Positions 35,325 through 47,448 are shown, counted from the first letter of the stretch. The stretch: 64,000 nucleotides of DNA from Erythrocercus mccallii (GCA_013397435.1 VZRG01000300.1:372171-436170); one strand, 5' to 3'. The notes: generated by a model from the letters alone, not told the origin. A program made the numbers and translations.

Positions 35325-35492
35325 GCCTGGAATTCAGGGCACAGGAGTGGGAATCAGAAGATCCACGTTCTGTCCTCATCTTTATCTCAGCTGACCTTGA
35401 GCCAAGTAGCAGCAGCTGAGGCTCAGTTTTCTGTGGGGAATTTTACCCCGGCTCACGAGGACATTGTTGTAAAGATTTGCTGCTCGCTTAGG
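35325..35492 (+). repeat. MIR-like (CORE-SINE) relic
   Basis: GAATCAGAAGATCCACGTTC, then GCTGACCTTGAGCCAAGTAG, then GAGGCTCAGTTTTCTGTGGG and CACGAGGACATTGTTGTAAA. This is the sense MIR order: GTTCGAATCC region, GACCTTGGGCAAGT, CCTCAGTTTCC, then CACAGGGTTGTTGTGAGGAT. A 140-codon open frame overlapping it is therefore not taken as a gene. Confidence 0.65.
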
Positions 35493-36244
35493 GAAGGAAA
35501 GACAAAGGATAAAAACTCCTTGCATCATCATCAAGCAACAGAGCTCGTGTCCAGTCTACCAGCCACAAGAATAATTGGCAGTTTTCAGGAGAAGATATTA
35601 ACAGCAGCTCGTGGAAAACCTTGGGATGAGTGGGAGTTCTTTTTGTCTGTGCAAAATCATCTCAGAGGGGCTAACAAAGCCATGCTGGTTTCTTTTGGTG
35701 TGTCCTACGTGAATGAAGTTGTGGTGATTTCTGTGGAGGGTTGAGCTGGATCAGCCCAGAGATCCCTGGGATGTAGCTTTGTGTGTTACGTTGTGGTCAG
35801 TATGGGACAATTAATGCATCCGTCCAGCTTGCAAGGCTCTTCCTCTGATTAAGCACCAGAGGAGTTTTCTTTTTGACCCTTTCAGGCCATCAGCTTAATT
35901 CCCAGAAGCTTCAGATTTAATTACCCAAATCATTACCACAGCATGCGTAACTGCAGATTTTATTAATGACCGTAAAATTACTGAATCCTCTTTAAAATGA
36001 GTGTGGATTCCCAGCCAGAAGTTCCTTTCACATCTCAGCTCTTGGACCTCTGTGAATCCCACAGGTTGGTGCAGCACCTTTGCAAGTGCCACCTTTCTGC
36101 ATCTAATTTCCTCCAAATTCACTACCACTAGTAATACCCTTCTGCAGTTCTGCCACCAAATTCAGGTGTTCTTGCCTCTCAAATGGTAGCTGAAGTTTTA
36201 CAATTCTCAGAGCCTGTTCTTACACCTTTAGCAGCAGCCTGACC

Positions 36245-36590
36245 TTTACACCTCTCCGTTTCAGATTCCTTCCACTCATTCTGTTGCCTTTGTGCCTATC
36301 CCTAAAATGTTCTTTAATCCATTTCAATTCCTTCTCCCTGCACAATACTTTATGACTTTGTAAATCAGCCTGAGTGGTACAAAATCAAATGCTTTCCTGA
36401 GATCGTGATAACTTATGTCCACTGTTTCACTCTTGTCTAACCTAACGATTTGGTCGTATAATAAAAAGGATTTCAGCAGATTTGTCAGGCATGACCTTCC
36501 TTTTATGAATCTGTACTGAATGTCCTCTACTAAATTATGCATTTCCAAATGTTCTGCAATTTTGGCTTTTATCAACACTTCCAATACATA
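36245..36590 (-). mobile_element. Decayed non-LTR reverse-transcriptase fragment
   Basis: A minus-strand frame (36324-36584) contains the order RFIKGRSCLTNLLKSF, then VDISYHDLRKAFDFVP. This matches the RT fingers/palm block of CR1/L2/Jockey-type LINEs (G-F-K-G-R-S-C-L-T-N-L, then Y-L-D-x-x-K-A-F-D-x-V-P). Past a frame break near 36345 another frame continues with ELKWIKEHF, like the LKWI block. The first catalytic Asp position is replaced by His, and no FADD or SGVPQGS motif follows. It is not part of the young CR1 3' ends nearby and is probably an ancient LINE. Confidence 0.75.
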
Positions 36591-36732
36591 CCCACAGCTG
36601 AAGCTGGATTTCCTGTTCGAAGATTCAGCAGAACTCTGTCACAGCCCAATGAAATTCATCTTTTTTTTCAGAAGTGTCCGTCATACAACTTCAGCTTCTT
36701 GTCCTCATCTTACTGAGTAGTTCTTTCTGAGA

Positions 36733-36972
36733 GAGAGTAGGTTTAGATTGGACATTAGGGAGAAATTCTTGGCTGTGAGGGTGGGGAGGCCCTGGCACAG
36801 GGTGCCCAGGGAAGCTGTGGCTGCCTGTGGATCCCTGGAAGTGCCCAAGGCCAGGTTGGATGGGGCTTGGAGCAACCTGGGATAGTGGAAGGTGTCAGGG
36901 TTGGAATGACGTGAGCTTTAAACCACCTTTCCACCCCAAACTGTTCTGGGATTCTGTGATTCTATAATCCTT
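36733..36972 (+). mobile_element. CR1 LINE 3' fragment with ATTCT tail
   Basis: Sense order GGACATTAGGGAGAAATTCT, GGTGCCCAGGGAAGCTGTGG, CTTGGAGCAACCTGGGATAG, ending GGGATTCTGTGATTCTATAA. The end shows the ATTCTRTG tandem tail typical of CR1. Confidence 0.92.
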
Positions 36973-37584
36973 GTCACTGGAATCAGTATTTTGGTTTATA
37001 GAGCTCTGACAGTCCTGTGTGCTCAGGAAATACACAGGATTGGTGTCACACATGGAATGAGTTGCTGAGTCTCAGCCCACTCACAGGTGAGGGGGTTTAG
37101 GCTGATAGCTCAGTCTAAAATTGCTCTCAAGCTTTCTAAATAATTTCAGTTGAGACTGGAGGTCAGTTCAGTTCACCTCTCTGTGCATCCATTTGTTTTC
37201 CTTGCCTGTTTCCTAAAGAGTATTTTCCATTGCAGACTCATGTTATGCTTTTGACTGAATAAATATGTGTGAGGGGGGGGAAGGGAAAAATTTCAAATCC
37301 TCTGAGTGTTCTTGCTTAAAGCCCTTATGTTTGTGCTTATACCTACTTTGAATGTATACCTTGTCACTTGGGCTGTGCTTCCAAATCTGGATTTCTCTTG
37401 GAGGGATGTTCTGACCCACCTACTTTGCACTGCTGATATATTTAGCAAAGTTTTGCCGTAATAGTCCTCCAGTGCTGTCCCAAAGCTGTCACCTCCTCTG
37501 CAGCCTCCCTCCTTCCCAGGCCCCTTCCATGCGTCAAAAGCCACCTGCCAGAGTTCTGCACAGGACAAAGGAAATGGCTTTAAA

Positions 37585-37832
37585 CTAAGAGCAGGTTTAG
37601 GTTCTGTGTTGGAGAGAAATTCTTCCCTGTGAGGGTGGTGAGGCTCTGGTACAGGTTCTGAGAAAAGCTGAGGCTGCCCCTGGATCCCTGGAAGTGTCCA
37701 AGGCCAGGCTGGATGGGGCTTGGAGCAACCTGGGATAGTGGAAGGTGTCCCTGCCTGTGACAGGGGAGTGGAATGGGATGAGTTTTAAGGTCCATCCCAA
37801 CCCAATCCATCCTAGGAGTCCGTGATTCCTTG
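37585..37832 (+). mobile_element. CR1 LINE 3' fragment
   Basis: Sense order GAGAGAAATTCTTCCCTGTG, CCTGGATCCCTGGAAGTGTC, CTTGGAGCAACCTGGGATAG, then GATGAGTTTTAAGGTCCATC and a degenerate ATTCT tail. Confidence 0.9.
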
Positions 37833-37914
37833 TTCCCAAGCCTGGCTCGTGCAAAGGAAGCCTGGTTAGATTGAGAGTGGCACAGGAGGGTCCCAGTTGG
37901 ATTTCCAAGTCCCT

Positions 37915-38232
37915 GGCAGGAGAGTGCAGCCAGGTGAGGATGAGCCTCTTCTCCCAGGTAAAAACAGACAGGACAAGAGGAAATTGCCTCAAGCTATGCC
38001 AGGGGAGGTTTAGATTGGATGTCAGGAACAATTTCTTAAACAAAAGGGTGGTCAGACATTGGAAGGGGCTGCCAGGACGTTTGGAGTTCCCATCCCTGGA
38101 GGTGTCCTAGGAATGCCTGGATGTGGTACTCAGTGCTCTGAGCTGGGTGACAAGGTGGGGTCAGTCTTGGGTTGGACTCAGTGATCTTGGAAGTCTTTTC
38201 CAACCTCAGTAATTCTGGGATTCTGGGATCCC
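37915..38232 (+). mobile_element. CR1 LINE 3' segment, second subfamily
   Basis: Sense order CAGGACAAGAGGAAATTGCC, GAGGTTTAGATTGGATGTCA, GGTCAGACATTGGAAGGGGC, GTTGGACTCAGTGATCTTGG, ending ATTCTGGGATTCTGGGATCC. It differs from the 37585 copy by the CAGTGCTCTGAGCTGG block, so it is an independent insertion. Confidence 0.9.
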
Positions 38233-38971
38233 AATGCTGGAGCAGAACATCTGGGGATGGAGTATTTGTTAGGACCACAGGGAATGGACCCAGCTTTTAG
38301 AGCACAAGCATCACTAGAACCCTGCTTGGGTCTCTGTCTGCCCTGTATCTGCTGCTTATTGAAGGAGAAAATTTGAGTTATGGAAATACTTAACTTAAAA
38401 TTACAGAATATGCTCAGTGTAATAGATTGGCTTTTCTTTAAAAAGCCGGGTTCTGCCTCCCTCCTCCAATCTTCCTGTTAGATGTCATCCAAGATGGATT
38501 CCAAGTGCAAAAGAAAAAAAAAAAAAAGGAAAAGAAATAAAGCAAGTGAACCTGCAGCAAGTGAATCATTCCTACTAAATTTAAACCACTTATTATGGGG
38601 AGGGAAAAAAAAAAAAGAACTCGGATTACAGGTTTAGCAAGCGTGAGCACATACTTCAGCGTGTATTGCTGGATTTGCAATTGCCAAACTACTGTATTTC
38701 TTGGAACTCTGCTATTAGCATTGTTAAGCAGTGTTCCAGACAGTCACTCCTATAAATCCTGTTAATATGTTAAGCAGGAGAAGGCCTTTGAAAGAATAAT
38801 ATTTAGCTGGCGAGTGATCTCCATTTGGGTGTGTGGTCTGGGCTAAGGTAAGGGAAGTGACTGTGCTTGCTCTTGGAATGTTGTGCTGGAGCATCCACTT
38901 GATGTTCGCTTGAATGTTGCTGCCATTTCTAGTAGGTGCTTGGGAATATTTTATTTATTTTTTGGGAGAAA

Positions 38972-39304
38972 AGTGTTAAGGGGCCAACAGGAAAAATGGA
39001 CTGGGGCTTTGGACAAGAACCCAAGGGACAGGACACAGGGAATGGCTTCCCACTGCCAGAGGGCAGGACTAGATGAGATACTGAGAAGAAATTCTTGGCT
39101 GTGAGGGTGGCAAGGGCTAGGATGGAATTCCCAAAGAAGCTGTGGCTGCCCCTGGATCTCTGGAAGTGTCCAGGGCCAGGCTGGGTGGGGCTTGGAGCAA
39201 CCTGGCATAATGGAAAGTGTCCCTGCCCATGACACAGGGTGACACTGGATGAACTTTACGGTCCCTTCCGGAACAAATCATCCTGTGATTCCATGATTCT
39301 CTAG
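38972..39304 (+). mobile_element. CR1 LINE 3' segment
   Basis: Sense order GGACAGGACACAGGGAATGG, CTTCCCACTGCCAGAGGGCA, AGAAGAAATTCTTGGCTGTG, CTTGGAGCAACCTGGCATAA, ending CCTGTGATTCCATGATTCTC. Confidence 0.92.
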
Positions 39305-42300
39305 CTCTTGGCTTTGGAATTAGTATTTTGTTTCACACAGCTTTGGGAGTACTCTGTGCTCACATCAGGGTACCAGCAGCTCCCACCAGCAGTTCAGCAG
39401 AGGGTGGGTGTCGCACATGGAATGAGTGTCTGAGTCTCAGCCCAGCCACAGATCAGTGCGTTCCAACCCCCTGCCCTGGGCAGGGAGAAGTCATCTCTGT
39501 TCTGCACGAGTCACTGGGTAGAAACAAGATGAAGTCTCTGGTATAAAGTCACCAGAGTGCAGCTTTACCTTGGACTAAAAGCTCATCCTCTCCCTTGTGT
39601 CTGCTGCTCCCTGTTCCTCTGCAGGGGTGGGAGAGCCCTCAGGCTTTCTGGTAAAGCTGTGAAAAAGGAAACTTTGATTGGCCTCTTTGCTTGCCATGGA
39701 TAATTCCTTTAGAGGGGAAGCTGATCAAAGTCCGGGTCAGCTGGGAGGAAGAAGAGGGGAAGCAGAAAAGGACGGTGGAGCCACAGATCGATATTTTCAG
39801 CACAACAGGTTGACAAGGGCACGGGGTGGAGCGGGTCAAGGGGACGTGTTTGATCTGTGCTGCTGCAGTGGGGACACGTCTGCCACATCCCAACCCTGTT
39901 CCAGCATCCCTGGCAGACTCAGAATTCTCAGATAACTCCTCATGTTCTGAAGTGAACAACAGATGGGTGCCCTGGGTGCCCTGTGACCTCCAGCAGTTGT
40001 GAGCAGGGGGCAGACCGTGGTGACACTGCCCTGCTCTCAGCCTGCTTTAATGGCACAGTTTTTAGCTAGACTTTTTCTGTAGGTGAAAAAGAGCTACATT
40101 CTTATTTTATTGCAAGTAACGGAGAGTTCACAGCATTTTTCAGAACATCGTTTTATATTTTGTAAAGTTCCTACCAAGTTTATTGTTTGTACAGCATTTT
40201 ATCACATTCCTTTTTGGGAAAAAGTAATGATGACCAAGTAATGATGATACAAAACCTGCTTTAAAACATATAATATTTAAATTTTATGCAGTGAATTTGG
40301 TATTGTCAAGTGATGCCACTTTCCTACTAATACTTTTTCTTGTGCCATAGAGCAGTGCAAAAATAAAGGACTGTGAGGCATGACTTGTTCCTCTTGCTTG
40401 TTCCTGGTACAAGTGATGGCAGATAGAATTCTGGTTTCTTTTTTTGGATCAGCAGCTGGGTGTAGGTTCTTGAACTCAGTTCACCTGAATGTGCTTCTTG
40501 TATTGGGCATCTTCATTGGATTGTGTAGTGCAGTTCTCTGTGCCTGCCAAGGGTTTTACATCCATGCAAATGCAAATTCCAAGCATGATGGACCACTCTA
40601 TGAAAAAATGCAGCTTTTGGAAGTGTTCCCTGATTTGGCACAGGAAAAGTTAAAATCAAGTCAAATAGAAAGAAAACCAAGTTTGATTCAATCAACACAT
40701 TTCAAAGCCCTTGTCTTGCAATTAATTTCCGGCTGTCAAGGACCCAATGCCAAGTGCAGTTTCTGGAATTCCACTAAAGAGGATTTGGAGCATCTACTGA
40801 GGTGTTCCCTGGAGAGTCATGGATGAACGAAGGTCCCTTCCTGTCCAGTTGGATGAACACTGATTTCTTGGAGCTGTTTTATCTTCTGCAGTGTCCCTTG
40901 TTGACCCTACCCTTTCCCAACCCCGACCTCCACTGTGAGTTCCTCTTTCTAGTGGACTCCTGAACCCCCTTTGGGACAAGCAGTCTGCAGTGGAGGTGGG
41001 TTCTTGGCATGCAGATGTTGTGCTTGGCAATAGAGCACCTCATTTCACTAGGCATGTCCAGGGCTCCTGTGTCCCCCTCACAGAAAACTCTCAAGGTAAT
41101 TCATGTTAATTGGGATGGTTTTTGAAGGAGCCTCTCATTTATTGTGTGTTTGATCCAGGCTTGGACTCAAGGACTTGGCAGTCTCCCATCCATCAGTTTT
41201 GTTGGGATGAAGGTATGTTCCTTAGAGTGTACCTGGAGTTCAATTTGCAACCCCTGCTGGTGTCATGTAGGGGCTTTAAATCTCAGTTCCACTCCAGCGC
41301 TTGTCTTGCCTCTTGTAGCTCTGTAGGAGTCAGGTGGCTCCAAATTGGGTCTTCCTCCCCCATTTTAGTGGTCAAACTGATCTGAGGTGACTCGAGAACC
41401 TGTTTGATCCCTAAGGAAATGGAGTGGTAGCAGTCGTTGGCTGTCCCTACTAGTCAGGAGTTTGTGCCTTACTGCCGTTGCTCTGCTGGTGACACTCACA
41501 TGTAATTTCAGCTGGGAAAGCCAATTCAAGTCCGGTCTTTGATTCCAGGCAAATTTTTAGCCAAGATTAGAGGGTATGCATGAGTGTAGGTGGTTGGGAT
41601 GTTAAGGCTGGTAGCTCGTTTGTAAGCAACAACCAAAGTACAACCCGGGTGCTCTGCTCAAATGTGTCTGCAGAGGTGGCTTGGTTGGCAGCATTTCATT
41701 TCCAGCTGCCATTAAGGACAAAGCAACACTAAATCACAGCCTTTTACTGGGATTGCATTGCCTTTGATGGACCTCTGGAACTTCTGGAGTAGCTCAGGGT
41801 CCTTGCCAGTGGAATACAGGTGGTCATTTCTGCCTTTCTGGAAGCCTTGGAGTTTGGGAAGCTTCATCATTTTGTGACCTCAGTTTTTTTGTAGTGGGGT
41901 CTATTGCCAGTCTGCCTCAACATGGAGCCTGGCCTCTGCTTTGTACTCTAGGAAATTCCAGTAAATCTGAGCAAGGAGGTTTCTTTTGCATGGGATTTGG
42001 GAGGGAGAGGAAAGGAGAAACAGTTTTGACTGTGATCCTTGGCTAATTGTCCTGTGCAATATGCAGGGCATATTGTAGGAGAAATCATTTATTTGCTTTT
42101 TTTACATTTACCTGTAATAAATGATAAGCTGTGGCTGTATCATAAGATTGAGGTGTTTATTTTCTAAAGGGGAGAGGCTTCTGTCGATGTTTTCCCCTCG
42201 GAGTTCAGAGAAAAAACAGGATCCCATTAAAAAACTGCAAAGTTGTTAACTTGACAAGGAGCTCCTGCATTCCCTCACCATAATCCCAAAATATGGCCTG

Positions 42301-43112
42301 CTCCAGGGTTGTACTGTGAAAGGTTTGGTAAACAACGCAGTCACAGTAAGAATGAAAGCAGCAATGGCTAGAGCCGAGTTCTGAGCATTTTTGCCAAGGA
42401 TTTTTGTGTTCATAAAAAGTGTGACCTCTTGCTGCTTTCCACTCACTGGCGCAGGTTGGTCAGAGAAAACAAAGTCTTAAATTTTGAAGATACTCAGGAC
42501 GTGGTCCTGAACAACTGGCTTTAGTGGCCCTGCTTGAGCAGGGAGCTTGGATAAAAGGATTTCCACATGCAACTGGATGCTGCACGTCACCAAGCCGTGG
42601 GGTGTTCTCAGGAGGTGGCAGTGCCTGGAGAACGTTCCTAGCCTTGCTTCCCAGGGCACAAATAAAACACATCCTCGAGTCATATGGCAGAGCTTTTTTT
42701 AAATTTTTTATTTCCTGATATGCCTATTTTGGGAAAATGGGCTAGAGAGTCCTAGATTAGCTCCAGTATTTTGGACACTAGTCCTACTTTTGTGTGTGTA
42801 CCCAGATGAATTTAAGTTTTGATACAAACGCAGTACCTGGACTTTTAAAAGCACTGGGTAAATAAGAGCCTGTCTGAACATCTCCCAGGAATAAAGGACT
42901 TGGAGCTGGCAAAGGAGGGCTGCTGTCTGGAATGTGAAGCCAGACACATTCAAAGTAGAAATTAAGTACAAATTTGTAGTGGAGAGGATGGTTAATCACC
43001 AGAATGAACTGGATGGATCCTTGGTCTCTTGCTGGTTTTGAGGCTAGAGGTCCAGGGACAGAAATTAAACCAGATAACAGCTTTACTTGACACTGCCTCA
43101 GTGTAGAGAAGC
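39305..43112 (+). other. HMBOX1: HMBOX1 intron 1, moderately GC-rich without named repeats
   Basis: No CR1 copy was recognised in 3.8 kb. A 148-codon open frame at 40380-40826 with a hydrophobic central stretch is of uncertain meaning. Sequence at about 40750-42000 has a different texture from the AT-rich intron and may be an unrecognised old repeat. Confidence 0.45.
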
Positions 43113-43347
43113 CAATTGAATCCAAAATCATTTCGGTTGGAAAAGACCTCCAAAAGCGTCCAATTGGAATGAGTCCCACCTTTGACAGATGCTTCACCCA
43201 GACTAGAGCATCGAGTGACACATCCAGCTGTGCCTTGGTCAGCTCCAGGGATTGAGACTCTGCCACTTCCCTGGGCCCAGTCCAATGTTTAACAACCCTT
43301 TCCATGAAGAAATTCCTCCTGATGTCCACCCTGAACCTCCCCAACAT
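43113..43347 (-). mobile_element. CR1 LINE 3' fragment
   Basis: Antisense order CGGTTGGAAAAGACCTCCAA, AGACTAGAGCATCGAGTGAC, CAGGGATTGAGACTCTGCCA, then TTCCATGAAGAAATTCCTCC and CACCCTGAACCTCCCCAAC. Confidence 0.9.
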
Positions 43348-45968
43348 ATGTTCATGGACATGTGTACACATGTGCACAGAATCCACCCAGAAGACCTGAC
43401 CATTCCTCCAGACCTTGAAGAGTAAATTCTTAAATTTTTGCCATTTCTAGGAGAGCACTGGTTTGTAGTTACGCATGGAGTTGAAGATCTGCCTTTAATG
43501 TGAGTTCGGCAGTGGTAGAACTTTGTTCTTAGGACTCAATTTCTTCACCAGCGTGGACCTTGGTGGTTCTGTGTTTCAGGAGTGGTGTGACAATTGTAGT
43601 GCTGGGGCCTCTGCTGTGTTCAGCCACTGATACTGCCCTGGGTGGCTTTAAGCCAAGAATTCAGCCCCCTCTGTTCATGTTTTACTTATGTCAAAATGGT
43701 GATGTTTGTCTTCCCCAAGGACAAGGTTTTAGTCTGTTATTTGTAAAGCCCCATTTTAAGAACTCACCAAGGAAGGTATTAGGGAAATACAAAGTAATGG
43801 CTTTTTTAATATTTTTATACTATGTGAGTCACTCAGAAATTAAAAGAGAAAATGAGTTTCTCTTCCAAATAAGTGATATCAGCCTCGTCTTTACCAAGTG
43901 ACTTTCTCCTTGCTTCTGCAGGGTGTTTTGGATCAGGGTGAACTCTACTTCAACACATTTAATTGCACACAGTGAAAAATGAAGAAAACTGAAGGGGATC
44001 CCAAGAATGTATTAAAAATCAGAACTAAAATGAGAATGATTTCATGTCAAGTGAGACAAATGCAGAGTTGATACTCCAGTGCTTCACACTTCCACTTGTC
44101 CTTGGCACCGAGAAAATGAGATTTTTAATATCTGAAAAACAGATTGCCATGAAGACTCATCCATTGTAAATTTAAGCTGCCTTTATAGCAACTTAAGCTG
44201 GGGACAAGATTGTTCATTACATCTGATTCTACAACTGCAGCCATGATTTCCATATTAATAGTGACTTTTTTTTTATTGTCTCTACCAGAAATAGGAAGGG
44301 GGAGCTGGTTGTGTTTTCCCTGGGTTAGCAGATAATTTATTTAATGAATAATGCGAAAAGGGCAAAGGTTTGTGAGTTCTTACTCCCATATCACTACAAA
44401 GAGTGGTGATACCTGCCTAGGCTGCTGTGCTCAGGCTGCTTTGCTGCTTTGGTTCGTGCTAAAAGGAGACTGAGGGAAAGAGGGATATTGAGTCATGATT
44501 CAGCGTCAGGATTTGTTGCTGATGGGATTTATGTTGGTCAGGATTGAATTGTTGTGACTCAGATTTTAGGTGAAGGGTTTGCCTGTTCCCTGCCTGATGT
44601 GCCCTTAAGTGACAAAAGCATTGAAGCAACTTCTCACATGTGTCTGGGGGTGGGGAAGGTATTTCTGTGCCACTGAACTTTAGACCAACGTGGAGTCAAA
44701 GACTGTTTGTGCCCCTTTTCAATAGCGGCCGCTCGGGGCTGGCAGCGGCAGGAGGAAGCACCAGCTTCCTCTCCTTTCTCTGGAGCTGAGTTTCCTTTCA
44801 CCAGTCCTGCTCCCAAGGCAGACCTGAGCGTTCCCTGTCCTTCCTTAACTTAGTCTGGGACAGTTTGTGGTTGCATTCTGAGTGTAATAAACCTGCCCGA
44901 CACTTCAACATAGCAAAAACAGAGAATTATCCCTATTTTCTCATGGATTTGGTGCTGTTTATTTCTGCTGAAGTCCTGTCGTCCTCCGTCTGCACTCAGA
45001 GACCTGGAAAAGCTCATCTTCCTCCTCTAATCACGTCCCAGATTTGGTCTAGATCCTAATGGCTCTTCTCTTGAAACATCTGAGGTCCATACCAGTTTTT
45101 TCCTCTTTCATTGCTATCACTAATATCATCCTCCTGCCTTTGTCATCTCAAAACCTGAGTTACAGCAGCCTTTTCTTTGCTTCTCTTATCTCATCTCCTT
45201 GTGTTCTACTTTTAATCCTGCATTTCATGATGATGGAAGGTGATTTTTTCCTTTCCTTTCTGAGTTTTCTTCTTTGCTATATCCACACTCCTCACCCTGG
45301 AAGCAGATCTTCCTCTGAGGAATCCAATTCTTTATCATTAGCCCCTCTGACCTTCAGAAAGTTTGTATATATTTAAGTCTAATTTGTTCCTCTTTGGAAA
45401 ACAAAACAGCTCTCTGTATTAAAATTTGGCAAGAAGTCAGCAGCATGATCTCATATTTTTTGTGACTGCCTCGGGGAATATGCTTAAAATGCAGTTAAGA
45501 GATTTGACAGAGGAGGGGTTTGGTGGGGGAGTCTCTCTAAAAGGTTTGGGGTGGCTGACAGGGAGGGACCTGAGTGTTTGGCTCTTCCATCCATCAGTGG
45601 TTTGGTGTCACTGATTCTCTCCCAGCTCACAGAACGTGGCCTGTGAGGGTCTGCTGGGACCATTCGTCTTGATGACCTCTTTTCCTGGAGAGAAAAAGGC
45701 AGCTCAGGACCTCAGTGTGGGCCAAATGAGTTGTTCTGGAAGAGCAGCAGCCAACTCTCAACACCTCCCCTCCCTGGAAACACCCAGAGCTTTCTCTGGC
45801 CACGGCTGGGTGGGAGAAGGCTCTTGTTAAACCTCCCAGGAAAGCTGGTGGCCAAAAGCTGAGTGCTGCCACTTCTGGGAAGGCTTGTTCAGCCCAGCCT
45901 TTGGTCCTGAAAGTTCATGAGTTTTTTCATGGAGGAAAAAAGGAAAAAAAAAACCGCACGTGGAGATG
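43348..45968 (+). other. HMBOX1: HMBOX1 intron 1, no named element
   Basis: Unique sequence with a small CpG patch around a GCGGCCGC at about 44726-44733. No exon or known repeat was recognised. Confidence 0.5.
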
Positions 45969-46085
45969 ATGTCACCATCCCTGGAGGGATTTAAGAGCCG
46001 TGTGGATGTGGCACTTGGGGACGTGGGCTGGTGGTAGCCTTGGCAGTGCTGGGGTAACAATTTGACTTGATGGTCTTGATGGAGA
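45969..46085 (+). mobile_element. CR1 fragment, left part of a possible interrupted copy
   Basis: CCATCCCTGGAGGGATTTAA, GTGGATGTGGCACTTGGGGA and TTTGACTTGATGGTCTTGAT are sense CR1 3'UTR. The expected tail AGGTCTTTTCCAACC is missing here but similar text (GGAGGGCTTTTCCAGC) occurs at 46630-46645, after the next CR1. Confidence 0.8.
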
Positions 46086-46104
46086 TGATAGTCCTGTACT
46101 CTCT

Positions 46105-46650
46105 TTGTGAGGCCTCATGTGGAATTCTGTGTCCAGCTCTGGGGTCCTCAGCACAGGGAAGACGTGGAGCTGTTGGAGTGAAACAGAGGAGGCCACGGAA
46201 CTGCTCCAAGGGCTGGAGCTCCTCTGCTTTGGAGCCAGGCTGGGAGAACTGGGAATGTTCAGCATGGAAAAGACTCCAGGGAGACTTCAGGGCCCATTCC
46301 AGGGCCTAAAGGGGCTCCAGGAGAGCTGGAGAGGGACTTGGAACAAGGGATGGAGGGACAGGACACCGGGAATGGCTTCCCACTGCCAGAGGGCAGGGAT
46401 AGATGGGATATTGGGAAGGAATTGTTGGCTGTGAGGGTGGGGAGGCCCTGGCACAGGTTGCCCAGAGAAGCTGTGGCTGCCTCTGGATCCCCTGGAAGTG
46501 TCCAAGGCCAGGCTGGACAGGGCTTGGAGCAGCCTGGGATAGTGGGAGGTGTCCCTGCCCATGGCAGGGGGTGGGACTGGATGAGCTTTAGATCCCTTTC
46601 AACCCAAACTGTCTGGGGTTCTGTGATCTTGGAGGGCTTTTCCAGCTTAA
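46105..46650 (+). mobile_element. CR1 LINE 3' segment, about 520 bp
   Basis: Sense order GAGGCCTCATGTGGAATTCT, GTGTCCAGCTCTGGGGTCCT, CTCCAGGAGAGCTGGAGAGG, GGTTGCCCAGAGAAGCTGTG, GATAGTGGGAGGTGTCCCTG, ending ACTGTCTGGGGTTCTGTGAT at about 46626. The first part is the decayed end of the CR1 reading frame. The last 25 bases may belong to the interrupted element to the left. Confidence 0.9.
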
Positions 46651-47397
46651 CCAGCTCGGTGCCTCTGCATCCCCGTGTGCCCAGTGGGCTCCATATGGGA
46701 GAGGTGCAGTTCTTCCCCTACCTTTTCAGCAGGTGTTGAGGGAGGAAGAGTGATTCTCTAATATCTGGACCATTTTTAACCACTAAGAGCCAAGATGTGT
46801 CCATCCATGATTGTTCCCCATGGATTAGCAGTCCACCATTGCTGATGTTACAGATAGGGCAGAGGAAATTATCCCTTGCAGCTCTCTGTGCTACTGCATC
46901 CACTCATTTTTTATCCCACCTCTGCCTGGATATAACATTCTGCTTTTCTCTTTGCTCTTGGTTAATAGTTTGACTTTTGGAGCACTTTCAGTCCGTATTA
47001 GTTTGCGGAGAAAGACATCAGCAGTGATAGCTGAGGAAAATTCTATTAGGTCATTCCTCCTCAGAACACAGTACCTGTCTCCTGAGCTCTTTGCAGCTGT
47101 TGGCCAAATAATCCTTTTAATAGCTTCTGTGAGTTAAAAGGGTAGGTAACTGTCATAAGGCTAAATGATTGCATAGATTAATTTACTTGTGGCCGAAAGA
47201 AATCAATTGTAATTTAAATTTTTGTCTCTGGACTGATTACAACACCAGACATCAACTTTCTCCATAAGAATCTGCTGTGTGCATTGAAGTCTGTGAGTCT
47301 GGATTAGTAACAGATTATCCAGAATGATGTGATTGAATCTCTTTGCCTCTCTCAGACATCTCTAATGTTCTTGGATCTTTTCCTTGTGTCTTACAGA

Positions 47398-47436
47398 ATG
47401 GTGAATAACACTGAAGACCCTCAAGAGGCTTTGTAA
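47398..47436 (+). promoter_or_regulatory. Upstream ORF 1 (12 codons plus stop)
   Basis: ATG GTG AAT up to TAA encodes MVNNTEDPQEAL. Its AUG lies one base inside the exon, so the base at -3 comes from whichever first exon is spliced on; +4 is G. It is in frame with the main ORF but closed before it. It may reduce translation of HMBOX1, which is inferred and not shown. Confidence 0.6.
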
Positions 47437-47448
47437 CGTCCCATCCTC

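Noticed and set aside
35322..35744. 140-codon plus-strand frame
   Set aside because: It begins inside a MIR-like relic and shows no recognisable domain.
42784..43386. 200-codon minus-strand open frame
   Set aside because: About half of it is the CR1 copy at 43113-43347 read in its sense direction, where 3'UTR frames are often open.
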